In this document: positions 1 to 7,383 of the stretch, in pieces
Layout: each line of letters opens with the position of its first letter
How positions within the stretch are numbered: the first letter of the stretch is position 1
Source of the DNA: Desulfuromonadales bacterium
Lineage (GTDB): Bacteria; Desulfobacterota; Desulfuromonadia; Geobacterales; Pseudopelobacteraceae
Direction of reading: 5' to 3'
Length of the DNA stretch: 38,336 nucleotides
NCBI GenBank assembly: GCA_016650295.1
Contig: JAENWA010000047.1
Span: forward strand, 1 to 38,336
Translations under genes and position numbers: made by a program
The notes under the pieces: model-generated
Seen by the model: the letters and a program-made list of their open reading frames with translations, nothing else
What the model was told of the DNA's origin: nothing
Database searches by the model: none

Positions 1-938
1 AGCCGCTCGATGTCCAGCCCGCGCGCCGCCACGTCGGTCGCCACCAGCACGCGGAAATCGCCGCGCTTGAACTCCGCCAGAGTCCGGGTCCGGATCGACT
101 GGCTCTTGTTGCTGTGGATGGCGGCCGCCTTGATCCCGTCGTAGAGCAGCTCTTCGGTCAGCTTGTCCGCGCCGTAGCGGGTGCGGGCGAAGACCAGCAC
201 CTGGTTCCACCCCCCCTGGCGGACCAGGAACGAGATCATTTCCCGCTTGCGGCTCCGTTCCACCTCGTAGATCGCCTGGGTCACCGCGTCGGCGGCGATA
301 TTGCTGCGCGCCACCTCGATCCGTTGCGGGTGATCAAGCAACTGGTCGGCCAGTTGCTTGATCTCTTTCGAATAGGTAGCCGAAAAGAGCAGGGTCTGGC
401 GTTTGGGCGGCAGATACTCCGCCACCTTCTTGATGTCGTCGATAAACCCCAGATCCAGCATGCGATCGGCTTCATCCAGCACCAGGACCTGAATGCGGGA
501 AAGATCGATCGTGCCCCGTTCAACATGGTCCAAGAGCCGCCCCGGCGTAGCCACCACGATATCCACACCGCGATGCAGCCGCTCGATCTGGGCCTGGATG
601 GTCACCCCGCCGTAGATCATGGTGGAGCGCAGCGACAGGCGCCGTGCATAGTTGTTCATCTGTTCGCTGACCTGGGCCGCCAGCTCGCGGGTCGGCACCA
701 GCACCAGCGCGCGCGGCTTTCGGCGCTTTTCCCCGGGGATCTTCTCACTCAGCCGTTGCACGATCGGCAGGGCAAAGGCCGCCGTCTTGCCGGTGCCGGT
801 CTGGGCGCCGGCCAGCAGGTCGCGACCCTCGAAGATCAGCGGGATCGCACCGGCCTGGATGGGGGTCGGCGTGGTATAGCCCTGAGCGGCAATAGCGCTC
901 AGCAGTTCGGCGCGCAGGCAGAGAGATTCAAATGACAT
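1..938 (-). CDS. rhlE: DEAD-box ATP-dependent RNA helicase, RhlE type (3' end off window)
   Basis: Superfamily 2 RNA helicase that remodels RNA duplexes in the cytoplasm, typically in ribosome assembly and RNA turnover. The first 312 residues are present; the C-terminus runs off the left edge. Visible in order: Q motif with PTPIQ (about 24-28), motif I AQTGTGKT (45-52), PTRELA, TPGRLLDH, motif II DEAD in VLVLDEADRMLDLGF, SAT in LLFSATYSKEI, then the second RecA domain with VLVFARTR and the start of ATDVAARGLDI. The ATG at 936-938 has GGAA about nine bases upstream. The order and spacing of motifs fit RhlE better than DbpA or CsdA, because no C-terminal RNA-binding domain can be seen here. Subfamily assignment is by resemblance only; the helicase identity is secure. 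Confidence 0.88.
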   Translation of the reverse strand, partial: MSFESLCLRAELLSAIAAQGYTTPTPIQAGAIPLIFEGRDLLAGAQTGTGKTAAFALPIVQRLSEKIPGEKRRKPRALVLVPTRELAAQVSEQMNNYARRLSLRSTMIYGGVTIQAQIERLHRGVDIVVATPGRLLDHVERGTIDLSRIQVLVLDEADRMLDLGFIDDIKKVAEYLPPKRQTLLFSATYSKEIKQLADQLLDHPQRIEVARSNIAADAVTQAIYEVERSRKREMISFLVRQGGWNQVLVFARTRYGADKLTEELLYDGIKAAAIHSNKSQSIRTRTLAEFKRGDFRVLVATDVAARGLDIER

Positions 939-1078
939 GGATCGAATTCCTTAACTAATAGATTTTCAAGGTTCCCTGCGGTTTACGCGATAGGTGCTTC
1001 GTGTAGAGAAAGTATCTGAACAATCCTGGATTTGCAACAGGTCAATCCAATCCCATCGCTAGATGACCATCCCTGGCA

Positions 1079-2080
1079 TCATCGGTTCAGTTCCATACCG
1101 GGCAGTCCAACGCGGATCAGTTGCGAAAAATCGGGGGATTTGTCCAGCCCTTTTGCCCGTTCATTGATGAGACTCCGTTTTTTCAGTTCCGGGAACGGCA
1201 GGCTTGTATCAATCGCCTTCCTCTCGTAGAGCATTTCATCGACAAAGCCATTGACTATCAGCCGCCAGTCGAGACGGGCATCCGGGTTATAGGGTGCTGT
1301 ATTGATGCGGATGCTGGTCATGCAATTGCCGGTGAGAGCGTTGTACCATTCGGGGCGTTCCTTCAGGGAGTTAGCCTCTCGCAGGTAATCCAGAAAAACC
1401 CTCCTGACAAGATCCTTTGACTCATTAAGACGATACAGATAGACCTGCTCATCCCGGTAACTGGTCCGCAACCCGATCAAGTCACGTTCGTCGGCCACCA
1501 CATAGGTCAGTTCGTACTGTCGGAAGAACCCCTTGATGCTTGAGTAGGCTTCGCCGATCTCCTTGCGGGTTTCGACTGAGAAGCAGACAAAACCGCCGCC
1601 CTCGAAGCCGAAGCTGAGCATGGTGTGGGCGATATAGGGCGACCCCCAGTAGACCAGGGAGAGGTCGATACTTTTTATTTTTGTCAGATCAAAGGTCCTG
1701 TTGTAATGGCGGACGGTGTAGTCGGTTTCGCTCCGGTAATCGCAGTTGCGGATGTTGTGGATGGTCACGCTGTTCCCCTGGATGTCTGCCCAAGGAAGCA
1801 CAGCCACATCCGGCTGCCAGTTCCGGCTGTTGGATGGCGGCATGAACAGCCACCAGACCAGCACGACTGCACATGCTGCCAGAAGTCCCAGCTGTCCCTG
1901 CCGGTTGCCATACCTGCCGAACAGGGTGACCAGACTGCCGATACCGAAGATACCGGCGATCCAGGGCCTTAGAAAACCGGGCAGATTTGAAAACAGTATG
2001 GCAAGAACAGACCACCCAGCCAATGCCAGGAGGCAACATCGAATAAAGAATTTTCCGAACCCTTTGAGCCATCGTGTCAT
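1079..2080 (-). CDS. DUF4105 (Lnb N-terminal-like) membrane protein
   Basis: 333-residue inner-membrane protein. The first 80 residues hold about three hydrophobic segments (near 12-32, 35-52 and 63-80), followed by a soluble, probably periplasmic domain. This domain resembles DUF4105, a cysteine/histidine family named after the N-terminal part of lacto-N-biosidase: a conserved His in the SPYIAHTMLSFGF stretch and a Cys in TGNCMTSIR fit the putative catalytic pair, with RKEIGEAYS and a YEL-T-VVADERD stretch between them. Its reaction in bacteria is not established. It lies downstream of the coiled-coil gene on the same strand with a gap of about 105 bases containing an 8-bp inverted repeat (ATCAGCTG / CAGCTGAT). 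The ribosome binding site is weak, so the start is uncertain by a few codons. Confidence 0.75.
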   Translation of the reverse strand: MTRWLKGFGKFFIRCCLLALAGWSVLAILFSNLPGFLRPWIAGIFGIGSLVTLFGRYGNRQGQLGLLAACAVVLVWWLFMPPSNSRNWQPDVAVLPWADIQGNSVTIHNIRNCDYRSETDYTVRHYNRTFDLTKIKSIDLSLVYWGSPYIAHTMLSFGFEGGGFVCFSVETRKEIGEAYSSIKGFFRQYELTYVVADERDLIGLRTSYRDEQVYLYRLNESKDLVRRVFLDYLREANSLKERPEWYNALTGNCMTSIRINTAPYNPDARLDWRLIVNGFVDEMLYERKAIDTSLPFPELKKRSLINERAKGLDKSPDFSQLIRVGLPGMELNR

Positions 2081-2185
2081 AGTGTTGTTCGACAGAACCT
2101 GTTGTTATCGCTGATGCTGCCAGCTCTTTCCGGCTTATCAGCTGGTAAAATGAAGCGCCCGCATCGAAGCGTTCAGCTGATGTGT

Positions 2186-2473
2186 TTATTTAATCTTCGT
2201 GATAGTGTCGCTTATCATAGTCCTGACCTCACCCATGACATTTTCCGATCCTGTTTTTATGTCTTTCCATTCATCATCGCTGGTGGGCGCAATCCCCTGC
2301 AGCTTCTGTGCGGCTTCATCCCGTTTTAGCTGCAACGCTGTTATTTCATTGGTATATTCAGACTTCGACTCGGATGAGGCGCTTTCTGCCTTGTACTTGA
2401 GCTGGTCGATTTGCGCATCCCATTCAACCATCTGTGCAGAGAGTCTTTCTACGTATTCAGTTTGTTTGTCCAT
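2186..2473 (-). CDS. Small coiled-coil protein, function unknown
   Basis: 95-residue acidic helical protein with no signal peptide and no membrane segment. Residues 5-60 show heptad-like spacing (YVERLSAQMVEWDAQIDQLK, then ITALQLKRDEAAQKLQ) expected of a coiled coil. A short break around TSDDEWKDIK is followed by a second helix. Similar short coiled-coil proteins are widespread as unannotated genes in Geobacter-type genomes; no catalytic residue can be pointed to. It follows the CHRD gene on the same strand and is separated from it by a strong hairpin (2493-2529) that has no U-tract, so the two may share a transcript. Coding status is well supported by length, composition and context, but the function is not known. 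Confidence 0.7.
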   Translation of the reverse strand: MDKQTEYVERLSAQMVEWDAQIDQLKYKAESASSESKSEYTNEITALQLKRDEAAQKLQGIAPTSDDEWKDIKTGSENVMGEVRTMISDTITKIK

Positions 2474-2492
2474 GATGGTAACCTCATAAGTG

Positions 2493-2529
2493 ATACATCA
2501 ATGGCCTGCGAGGGAGGCCATTGATGTAT
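2493..2529 (-). promoter_or_regulatory. 15-bp perfect inverted repeat between CHRD and coiled-coil genes
   Basis: ATACATCAATGGCCT and its exact complement flank a 7-base loop. No T-run follows on either strand, so it is not a standard intrinsic terminator. Its place inside a same-strand gene pair suggests an mRNA-stability or processing hairpin that protects the upstream CHRD message, or a protein-binding site. The pairing is directly visible; the role is inferred. Confidence 0.6.
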
Positions 2530-2547
2530 GGTGAACCATAGATATTA

Positions 2548-3018
2548 TTACTTGATCTGTCCCCGAATCTCACCACCGGGGTAGGCATCTGTGTGGACAT
2601 TGACATAGGCTTCGCCAGACTTGATAAGCGCCACCAGGGTATTAATTGATTTCCCTTTAAGGTCACCCTTCAGGTCTTTTTCCGCAATGCTTGCCTGTGC
2701 AAGATTCCCGCGGAATTTGCCTTCTCTTTTCGGACCGCTGAAAAGAATCGCCAGCGCTGCACCGCTCTTCCCGATCTTGCCAATATGGATATGTGCCGCG
2801 GTAGGGTTCTCGATGTCCCTCACGACCAGTGTGAAGCTCAATGTCTTGCCATCGTCGCTCAACGTAAACTTGGCCTCCCCTTTGGCCGGTGTATTCACGC
2901 TCGGTACCTCTTCATCCCCTGTAAGATCGGCTTTGAAATTCTTTTCAGCAGCGAATCCGATCGATACGCTCAACATGGTGGCCAGAATCACGAACAACAT
3001 CAGTTTTACCTTTTTCAT
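2548..3018 (-). CDS. Secreted CHRD-domain protein
   Basis: 156 residues with a classical Sec signal peptide: MKKVK, a hydrophobic core, and a likely cleavage after FAA near residue 24. The mature part is a single CHRD domain (named after chordin), about 120 residues, with the hallmark stretches LTGDEEVPSVNTPA near the start, AAHIHIGKIGKSG in the middle and YVNVHTDAYPGGEIRGQIK at the end. The family is common as periplasmic or extracellular beta-sandwich proteins of unknown activity in environmental proteobacteria. A strong ribosome binding site (AAGGAGAAATAC) precedes the ATG. It is first in a same-strand run with the coiled-coil and DUF4105 genes. Confidence 0.88.
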   Translation of the reverse strand: MKKVKLMLFVILATMLSVSIGFAAEKNFKADLTGDEEVPSVNTPAKGEAKFTLSDDGKTLSFTLVVRDIENPTAAHIHIGKIGKSGAALAILFSGPKREGKFRGNLAQASIAEKDLKGDLKGKSINTLVALIKSGEAYVNVHTDAYPGGEIRGQIK

Positions 3019-3411
3019 GTGTATTTCTCCTTGTACATCATAAATTAGCAGAAGACACGATCAGGCTCGTGCTCTACCACAGTGATACGTCGCAATTTGC
3101 GCGCCAGAGAAGACCTGATTGATTCTGCAAGTGCAACAAGCTGATTGAACTGTGGAAAAAGGAAAGCGGGGTGCAGGATGAAGGGGAAACCGGCCGGCGT
3201 AATCCGTCACACACAACACAACTGCCATATATGACGGGTGTTGAAGGTTGAAGGTTGAAGGTTGAAGCCTGTCAAACTGAATTAGTTCTTTATTCACGTG
3301 TTATTGAGGCGGTCTCATCAGTTGAAATTTTCATAGCAATACTTGTTAGCAGGGGCGCGTCAGAATTTTTCGTAGGCAGCAAGAGCTTGCTTATGTGTAT
3401 CGATCAATTTT
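3019..3411. other. Gene-less stretch with a heptad repeat
   Basis: 393 bases between the CHRD gene and the response regulators. It holds the tandem repeat at 3241-3267 and presumably the promoter of the CHRD gene. No convincing open frame, riboswitch or terminator was recognised. Confidence 0.5.
3241..3267. repeat. Tandem heptanucleotide repeat (TTGAAGG)n
   Basis: Three complete TTGAAGG units plus six more bases, perfect in sequence. The same heptad, slightly diverged, recurs directly after the cobD stop codon at 9415-9443. It is untranslated here. Such short repeats expand and contract by slippage. Confidence 0.8.
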
Positions 3412-3792
3412 TTATATTCTACCCAAGCATTTTTCAATTGCGGCAAACAAATCTTCGAAAACAACCGGCTTCGCAATGATATGGTCGAATTCAAATAGAA
3501 TTTCGTCTGAATCCTTACCGGTTAATGCAATAAATTTTGTGTCCGGCTTGATTGCGCGGATCTTGTTAGACATTTGCACACCGCACATCTCCGGCATGTT
3601 GATGTCAGAGATGACGATATCAGGCGTGTGCGTTTTAAAGAGATCCAGTCCCAATCTGCCGTTAGCAGCAGTATAGTGCATGACATCAGGATATTTCGCC
3701 GTAAGTATGGAGGCTTGAATCTCTAAAATAGCCTCATCATCTTCTACAAGCAGAATTGAAATCGATGGATTGGATTTAGAAGTGGATGTCAA
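3412..3792 (-). CDS. Single-domain response regulator (TTG start)
   Basis: 126-residue receiver (REC) domain with no output domain, so it should act by phosphorylation-dependent protein contact, as CheY-like proteins do. Conserved positions are present: acidic pocket E17-D18-D19, phosphoacceptor D63 in VISDINMPEM, switch T91 in ALTGKDSD and K108 in the AKP motif. It starts at TTG, one base after the stop codon of the upstream receiver gene, with GAGGA seven bases upstream, so translational coupling is likely. No kinase gene is adjacent; partner and pathway are unknown. The tandem pair resembles orphan receivers common in Geobacter-type genomes. Confidence 0.85.
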   Translation of the reverse strand: MTSTSKSNPSISILLVEDDEAILEIQASILTAKYPDVMHYTAANGRLGLDLFKTHTPDIVISDINMPEMCGVQMSNKIRAIKPDTKFIALTGKDSDEILFEFDHIIAKPVVFEDLFAAIEKCLGRI

Positions 3793-3793
3793 T

Positions 3794-4150
3794 TTATCCT
3801 CGTATTAATGAATCGACATATTCGAACAATTCGCTGATATTGACCGGTTTTTGAAAAATCCTGGTAAATTTATCTCGAATAAGATGTAAATCATCCGTAG
3901 AAACTCCCGTTAACGCTATAACAGGAGTTGTGTTTCCCTGCATTTTCATGATCTCTGTGGCAGATGCCCCATCAAGATCCGCCATCATCAGATCGGTAAT
4001 GACTACATCAAAGTGTTCATGTGCAGCAACAGACAATAAATCAACACCATTAGTAACTGCGATAACATCATATCCTTGACTTTTAGCAAGCGAAGTCAGT
4101 ATTTCCCTGGTTGTCGGTTCATCTTCTGCTATCAGAATCCGTTTTGGCAT
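3794..4150 (-). CDS. Single-domain response regulator
   Basis: 118-residue receiver domain alone. Acidic pair E9-D10, phosphoacceptor D53 in VVITDLMMADLDG, switch T81 in IALTGVSTDD and K101 in QKPVNISEL are all present, so it should be phosphorylatable. It is the first gene of a two-gene unit with the receiver at 3412-3792, with a one-base gap. The two receivers are clearly related but differ in loops, which suggests an old duplication or a phosphorelay in which both take phosphate from one hybrid kinase located elsewhere. Upstream lies AT-rich sequence and a bidirectional terminator at 4398-4442. Confidence 0.87.
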   Translation of the reverse strand: MPKRILIAEDEPTTREILTSLAKSQGYDVIAVTNGVDLLSVAAHEHFDVVITDLMMADLDGASATEIMKMQGNTTPVIALTGVSTDDLHLIRDKFTRIFQKPVNISELFEYVDSLIRG

Positions 4151-4397
4151 TAACTCAGGCTCTCCTCAATGAATGTAACAAGTTGCATGTGAATTAGCTT
4201 TTAGTACACTAACGCAATTAAAGTTCTTGCGCAATACATTGATTATCCCGCATACGTCAGATACAGATGACGTGTTGATTGACTTTAATGCAGTAATAGT
4301 TTACTAACTCTTCGTGCCTTTGGAGGTTTTTGAATACTGTATTGATATTTTAATGAGGGCGTAATGGAAGCCTGCTTCCAATTTCTCAGATTTAAAA

Positions 4398-4442
4398 AAA
4401 CCGCTGTAATCAGTATTTTTGCTGATTCAGCGGCTTTTTTTG
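4398..4442. terminator. Bidirectional intrinsic terminator
   Basis: Stem CCGCTG-AATCAG pairing with CTGATT-CAGCGG (arms within 4401-4433), an A-tract before it and a T-tract after it, so it can stop transcripts from both sides. It isolates the response regulator pair from the mobile-element debris to the right. Confidence 0.85.
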
Positions 4443-4459
4443 TATTAAGGAGGCCACTC

Positions 4460-4519
4460 ATGGATGATCTGAACCCGTTTGACGCTCCGCCGGTTGCGTA
4501 TGAAAAAGGAGAAACATAA
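4460..4519 (+). CDS. Possible 19-residue ORF with strong ribosome binding site
   Basis: ATG preceded by TAAGGAGG with six intervening bases, followed by 19 codons and TAA (begins MDDLNPFDAPP). The Shine-Dalgarno is the best in this stretch, yet the product is tiny and acidic and resembles nothing recognised. It may be the 5' remnant of a gene whose rest was lost when mobile elements entered at 4590-4930. No downstream frame continues it. Confidence 0.25.
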   Translation: MDDLNPFDAPPVAYEKGET

Positions 4520-4590
4520 AGGGGTCAGCCCTTGACACGAGACATTTTATGCAATCAACAAGCTATGAACACCAATTGTCTCATGTGTCG

Positions 4591-4660
4591 CGGTAGAGAT
4601 GCCGGTTACCCGGCACCCCCCGCACAGATCCCTGCGGGCGGCTTTCCCGCACAGGGCTCC
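4591..4660 (-). mobile_element. Group II intron remnant: domains V and VI
   Basis: Read on the minus strand, 4659-4627 folds as a domain V-like hairpin: GAGCC at the start, a GGGATC end, a GAAA loop region and a two-base bulge on the 3' arm, close to the usual 34 nt. One base pair near the base (G opposite A) is broken, which argues for decay. It is followed by a domain VI-like hairpin TGCCGG-GTAA-CCGGCA with a GNRA loop and a CTCTAC end near 4593, as at a 3' splice site. No reverse transcriptase or maturase frame is present upstream, so the element is a non-autonomous or dead fragment. Recognition is by remembered consensus, not by a covariance search. Confidence 0.55.
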
Positions 4661-4767
4661 TGCCTCAGGTAGTGACGCGCAGGCGCTCTGTTGGATATCT
4701 CCCATTCCTGACCTCCTCTACCTCCGTACTGAAAATGACATTTATTGAATCAACAAACTCACCCTCC

Positions 4768-4930
4768 AGGAGTCTGTCGGACTTAGGAAATCATAGCGAA
4801 ATCCGGCTGAGCGAGGACAGATTTAGTCGATTTTGCAGGTCAATAGTTGTTCTATTGACCAAAAAAGCGGTGAAATATGGACCGTTCAGACGAATTTGCA
4901 GTAGATTTTTCCTAAGTCCGACAGGCTCCT
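4768..4930. mobile_element. MITE copy 1 (163 bp, terminal inverted repeats)
   Basis: Begins AGGAGTCTGTCGGACTTAGG and ends with the near-perfect inverse CCTAAGTCCGACAGGCTCCT. It contains an internal hairpin, GGTCAATAG / CTATTGACC, at about 4841-4863. A second copy at 34323-34486 matches along its whole length at about nine in ten positions by eye. No coding frame lies inside, so movement would need a transposase from a related insertion sequence elsewhere. No clear target-site duplication was found. It sits just upstream of the cobalamin operon, where it may have displaced the original promoter region. Confidence 0.85.
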
Positions 4931-5046
4931 GTCCAGCGTCTCATCCCAACTTCAACCTTGCAACTCCCCGGACTGGTGTGTATTATTCTCCCTCGCTTCA
5001 ACACCCGTAATCCGGGCGAAGTATCTTTACCAGACACAGGAAACCA

Positions 5047-7383
5047 ATGGCAAAACTTTACATAGTAGGCAGCGGTCCCGGCGACATCAGCCATCTGACA
5101 GAGGCGGCCCGCCGGGCCATCGCTGCTTCGACCGTCATAGTCGGATACAACAACTATATCGATCTGATCCGGCCGCTGGTCGAAGGCAAACGGATCATTG
5201 CCACCGCCATGATGCAGGAGGTCGAACGCTGCCGCGAGGCCATCCGTCTGGCGCGCGAAGGCGAAACCGTGGCCCTGGTTTCGGGCGGTGACGCCGGCAT
5301 CTACGGCATGGCCGGCCTGATCTACGAGCTGATCGAGATCGACAGTCGCCAGAACGGCCCGAACAACGAACCCCTACCACTGGAAGTCTCCGTCATTCCG
5401 GGTATATCGGCCATCCAGGCAGCTGCTTCGGTGCTGGGCGCACCCCTGATGCATGATTTTGCCGTCATTTCGCTTTCCGACCTGCTGACCCCCTGGGACC
5501 TGATCAAGACGCGCCTGGAAGCGGCCGCCCGGGCCGATTTCGTGATTGTCATCTTCAACCCGCGCAGTAAAAGTCGCGTGACCCAGATCGAGGAAGCCCG
5601 GCGCATCATCCTCGCCGCACGGCCGGCGGAGACTCCGGCCGGAATCGTCCGCAACGCCTGCCGCGCAGGAGAGAGCGTCACGGTTACCTCGCTCGGCACT
5701 ATGCTGGATCATGATATCGACATGTCCACCATCGTTATCATCGGCAATTCCAGCACCTTTGTGGACAGCCGGGGACGGATGGTCACCCCGCGCGGTTATG
5801 TCGGGAAATACTGCACCCCCGCCGGTGAGCCGGATGAGACGACGGTTTCTGCCGAACCGCTCCCCCGGGCCGGGGCGGTCATGTTCTGCGGCACCGCTTC
5901 GGATGTGGGCAAATCGGTCATTACCTCAGGCGTCTGCCGGCTGCTGCTAAAACGGGGGATTTCCGTAGCCCCCTTCAAGTCCCAGAACATGTCGCTGAAC
6001 TCCTTCGTTACCCCGGAGGGGGGCGAGATCGGTCGGGCGCAGGCCGTACAGGCCCAGGCCTGTGATATCAACCCGCACACCGACATGAATCCGATCCTGC
6101 TCAAACCCAATTCCGACACCGGCAGCCAGGTCATCGTACAGGGGAGGCCGGTGGGAAACATGAATGTGCAGCAGTATGATGCCTACAAGCCGACTGTCAT
6201 GCCGGCGGTCAGGGCGTGTTTCGAGCGGCTGCGGCAATCCTACGAGTTCATCGTGATCGAGGGGGCCGGCAGTATCTCGGAAATCAACCTGAGGCATGCC
6301 GATATCGCCAATCTGAAAATCGCCCTGATGGCCCGCTGTCCGGTTATTCTGGTGGCCGATATCGACCGGGGCGGCGTATTCGCCCAGATTGTCGGCACCA
6401 TCGAACTGCTGGAACCGCTGGAGCGCGCCTACATCAAGGGCATCATCATCAACAAGTTCCGTGGAGACGCATCCATCCTCACGCCCGGCCTTGATTTTAT
6501 CCGGGAAAGAACCGGGATCCCGGTCTTGGGTGTGCTGCCGTGGATGTCCGATCTGGCGCTACCCGCCGAAGACAGCGTAGCCCTCTGCAACCGTTCCAGG
6601 GTAGTCAGCCTCATCGCAGGACAGAAACGGATCCACATCGGAGTTCTCAGGCTGCCGCGAATCTCCAATTTCACCGATTTCGACGCGCTCGAATCGGAAG
6701 CGGATGTCATCCTCAGCTATGTGGAAATGCCCGAACAGATCAGGGGTCTTGATGTCCTGATTATCCCCGGCAGCAAATCCACCATCGCTGATTTGTATTT
6801 TTTGATGGAACGGGGTATCTACAACGAGATAAAGGCGTTCCGGGGGCATATCATCGGCATTTGCGGTGGATACCAGATGCTTGGCGCCCGGGTGCTGGAC
6901 CCGCACGGCGTGGAATCCTTCGTCAAGGAGGCCGTCGGACTGGGGTTTCTGCCGGTGGAAACGGAGATGCTGCCGGAAAAAGAAACTCATCAGGCACTGG
7001 CACAGCTGGAGGAGGCCGGCCTGTCCGTGGCTCCCGATTGCGGCGGCGTCATCAACGGCTACGAAATTCACATGGGCCAAACGACCCATTTCGGGACGCC
7101 GCGGCCATTCGCGCGCATCTTCCGCCGGGGCGAAGCCTGCGTCACCATCGAGGACGGTTCAGTCTCCCAGGACAACAGAATTTTCGGCACATATCTGCAT
7201 GGCATTTTCGATAATGCCCCTTTTCGTGACGCCTATCTCAACCGTATCCGACTGGGAAAAGGCATGACGCCGCGCCGCAGAGACCATACGATCCCGCTCA
7301 ATGACCCCTTTGACCAACTGGCCGAACACCTTGAGCAGCATCTGGATGTTACACAACTGCTGAACATCTGCGGTCTGGGCTAG
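5047..7383 (+). CDS. cobJ-cobQ: Fused precorrin-3B C17-methyltransferase / cobyric acid synthase
   Basis: 778 residues joining two cobalamin enzymes. Residues 1 to about 245 form a SAM-dependent tetrapyrrole methylase of the CobJ/CbiH type, which methylates C17 and contracts the ring: YIVGSGPGD at the start, LVSGGDAGIYGMAG, VIPGISAIQAAAS, FNPRS. After a linker of some 30 residues, 277-778 is CobQ/CbiP, the glutamine-dependent amidase of four corrin side chains: P-loop-like GTASDVGKS (282-290), GEIGRAQAVQAQAC, ILLKPNSDTGSQV, then a class I glutaminase domain with C606 in GICGGYQMLG and H718 in GTYLHGIFDN. All key residues are intact, so both halves should be active. It starts at ATG after CAGGAAACC; its stop overlaps the GTG start of cbiB. 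The remaining ring-forming genes are not in the window. Confidence 0.93.
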   Translation: MAKLYIVGSGPGDISHLTEAARRAIAASTVIVGYNNYIDLIRPLVEGKRIIATAMMQEVERCREAIRLAREGETVALVSGGDAGIYGMAGLIYELIEIDSRQNGPNNEPLPLEVSVIPGISAIQAAASVLGAPLMHDFAVISLSDLLTPWDLIKTRLEAAARADFVIVIFNPRSKSRVTQIEEARRIILAARPAETPAGIVRNACRAGESVTVTSLGTMLDHDIDMSTIVIIGNSSTFVDSRGRMVTPRGYVGKYCTPAGEPDETTVSAEPLPRAGAVMFCGTASDVGKSVITSGVCRLLLKRGISVAPFKSQNMSLNSFVTPEGGEIGRAQAVQAQACDINPHTDMNPILLKPNSDTGSQVIVQGRPVGNMNVQQYDAYKPTVMPAVRACFERLRQSYEFIVIEGAGSISEINLRHADIANLKIALMARCPVILVADIDRGGVFAQIVGTIELLEPLERAYIKGIIINKFRGDASILTPGLDFIRERTGIPVLGVLPWMSDLALPAEDSVALCNRSRVVSLIAGQKRIHIGVLRLPRISNFTDFDALESEADVILSYVEMPEQIRGLDVLIIPGSKSTIADLYFLMERGIYNEIKAFRGHIIGICGGYQMLGARVLDPHGVESFVKEAVGLGFLPVETEMLPEKETHQALAQLEEAGLSVAPDCGGVINGYEIHMGQTTHFGTPRPFARIFRRGEACVTIEDGSVSQDNRIFGTYLHGIFDNAPFRDAYLNRIRLGKGMTPRRRDHTIPLNDPFDQLAEHLEQHLDVTQLLNICGLG

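Noticed and set aside
4931-5046. Possible cobalamin riboswitch before cobJ-cobQ
   Set aside because: The stretch is only about 115 bases, lacks the conserved B12-box and the usual four-way junction helices; the MITE fills the sequence before it.
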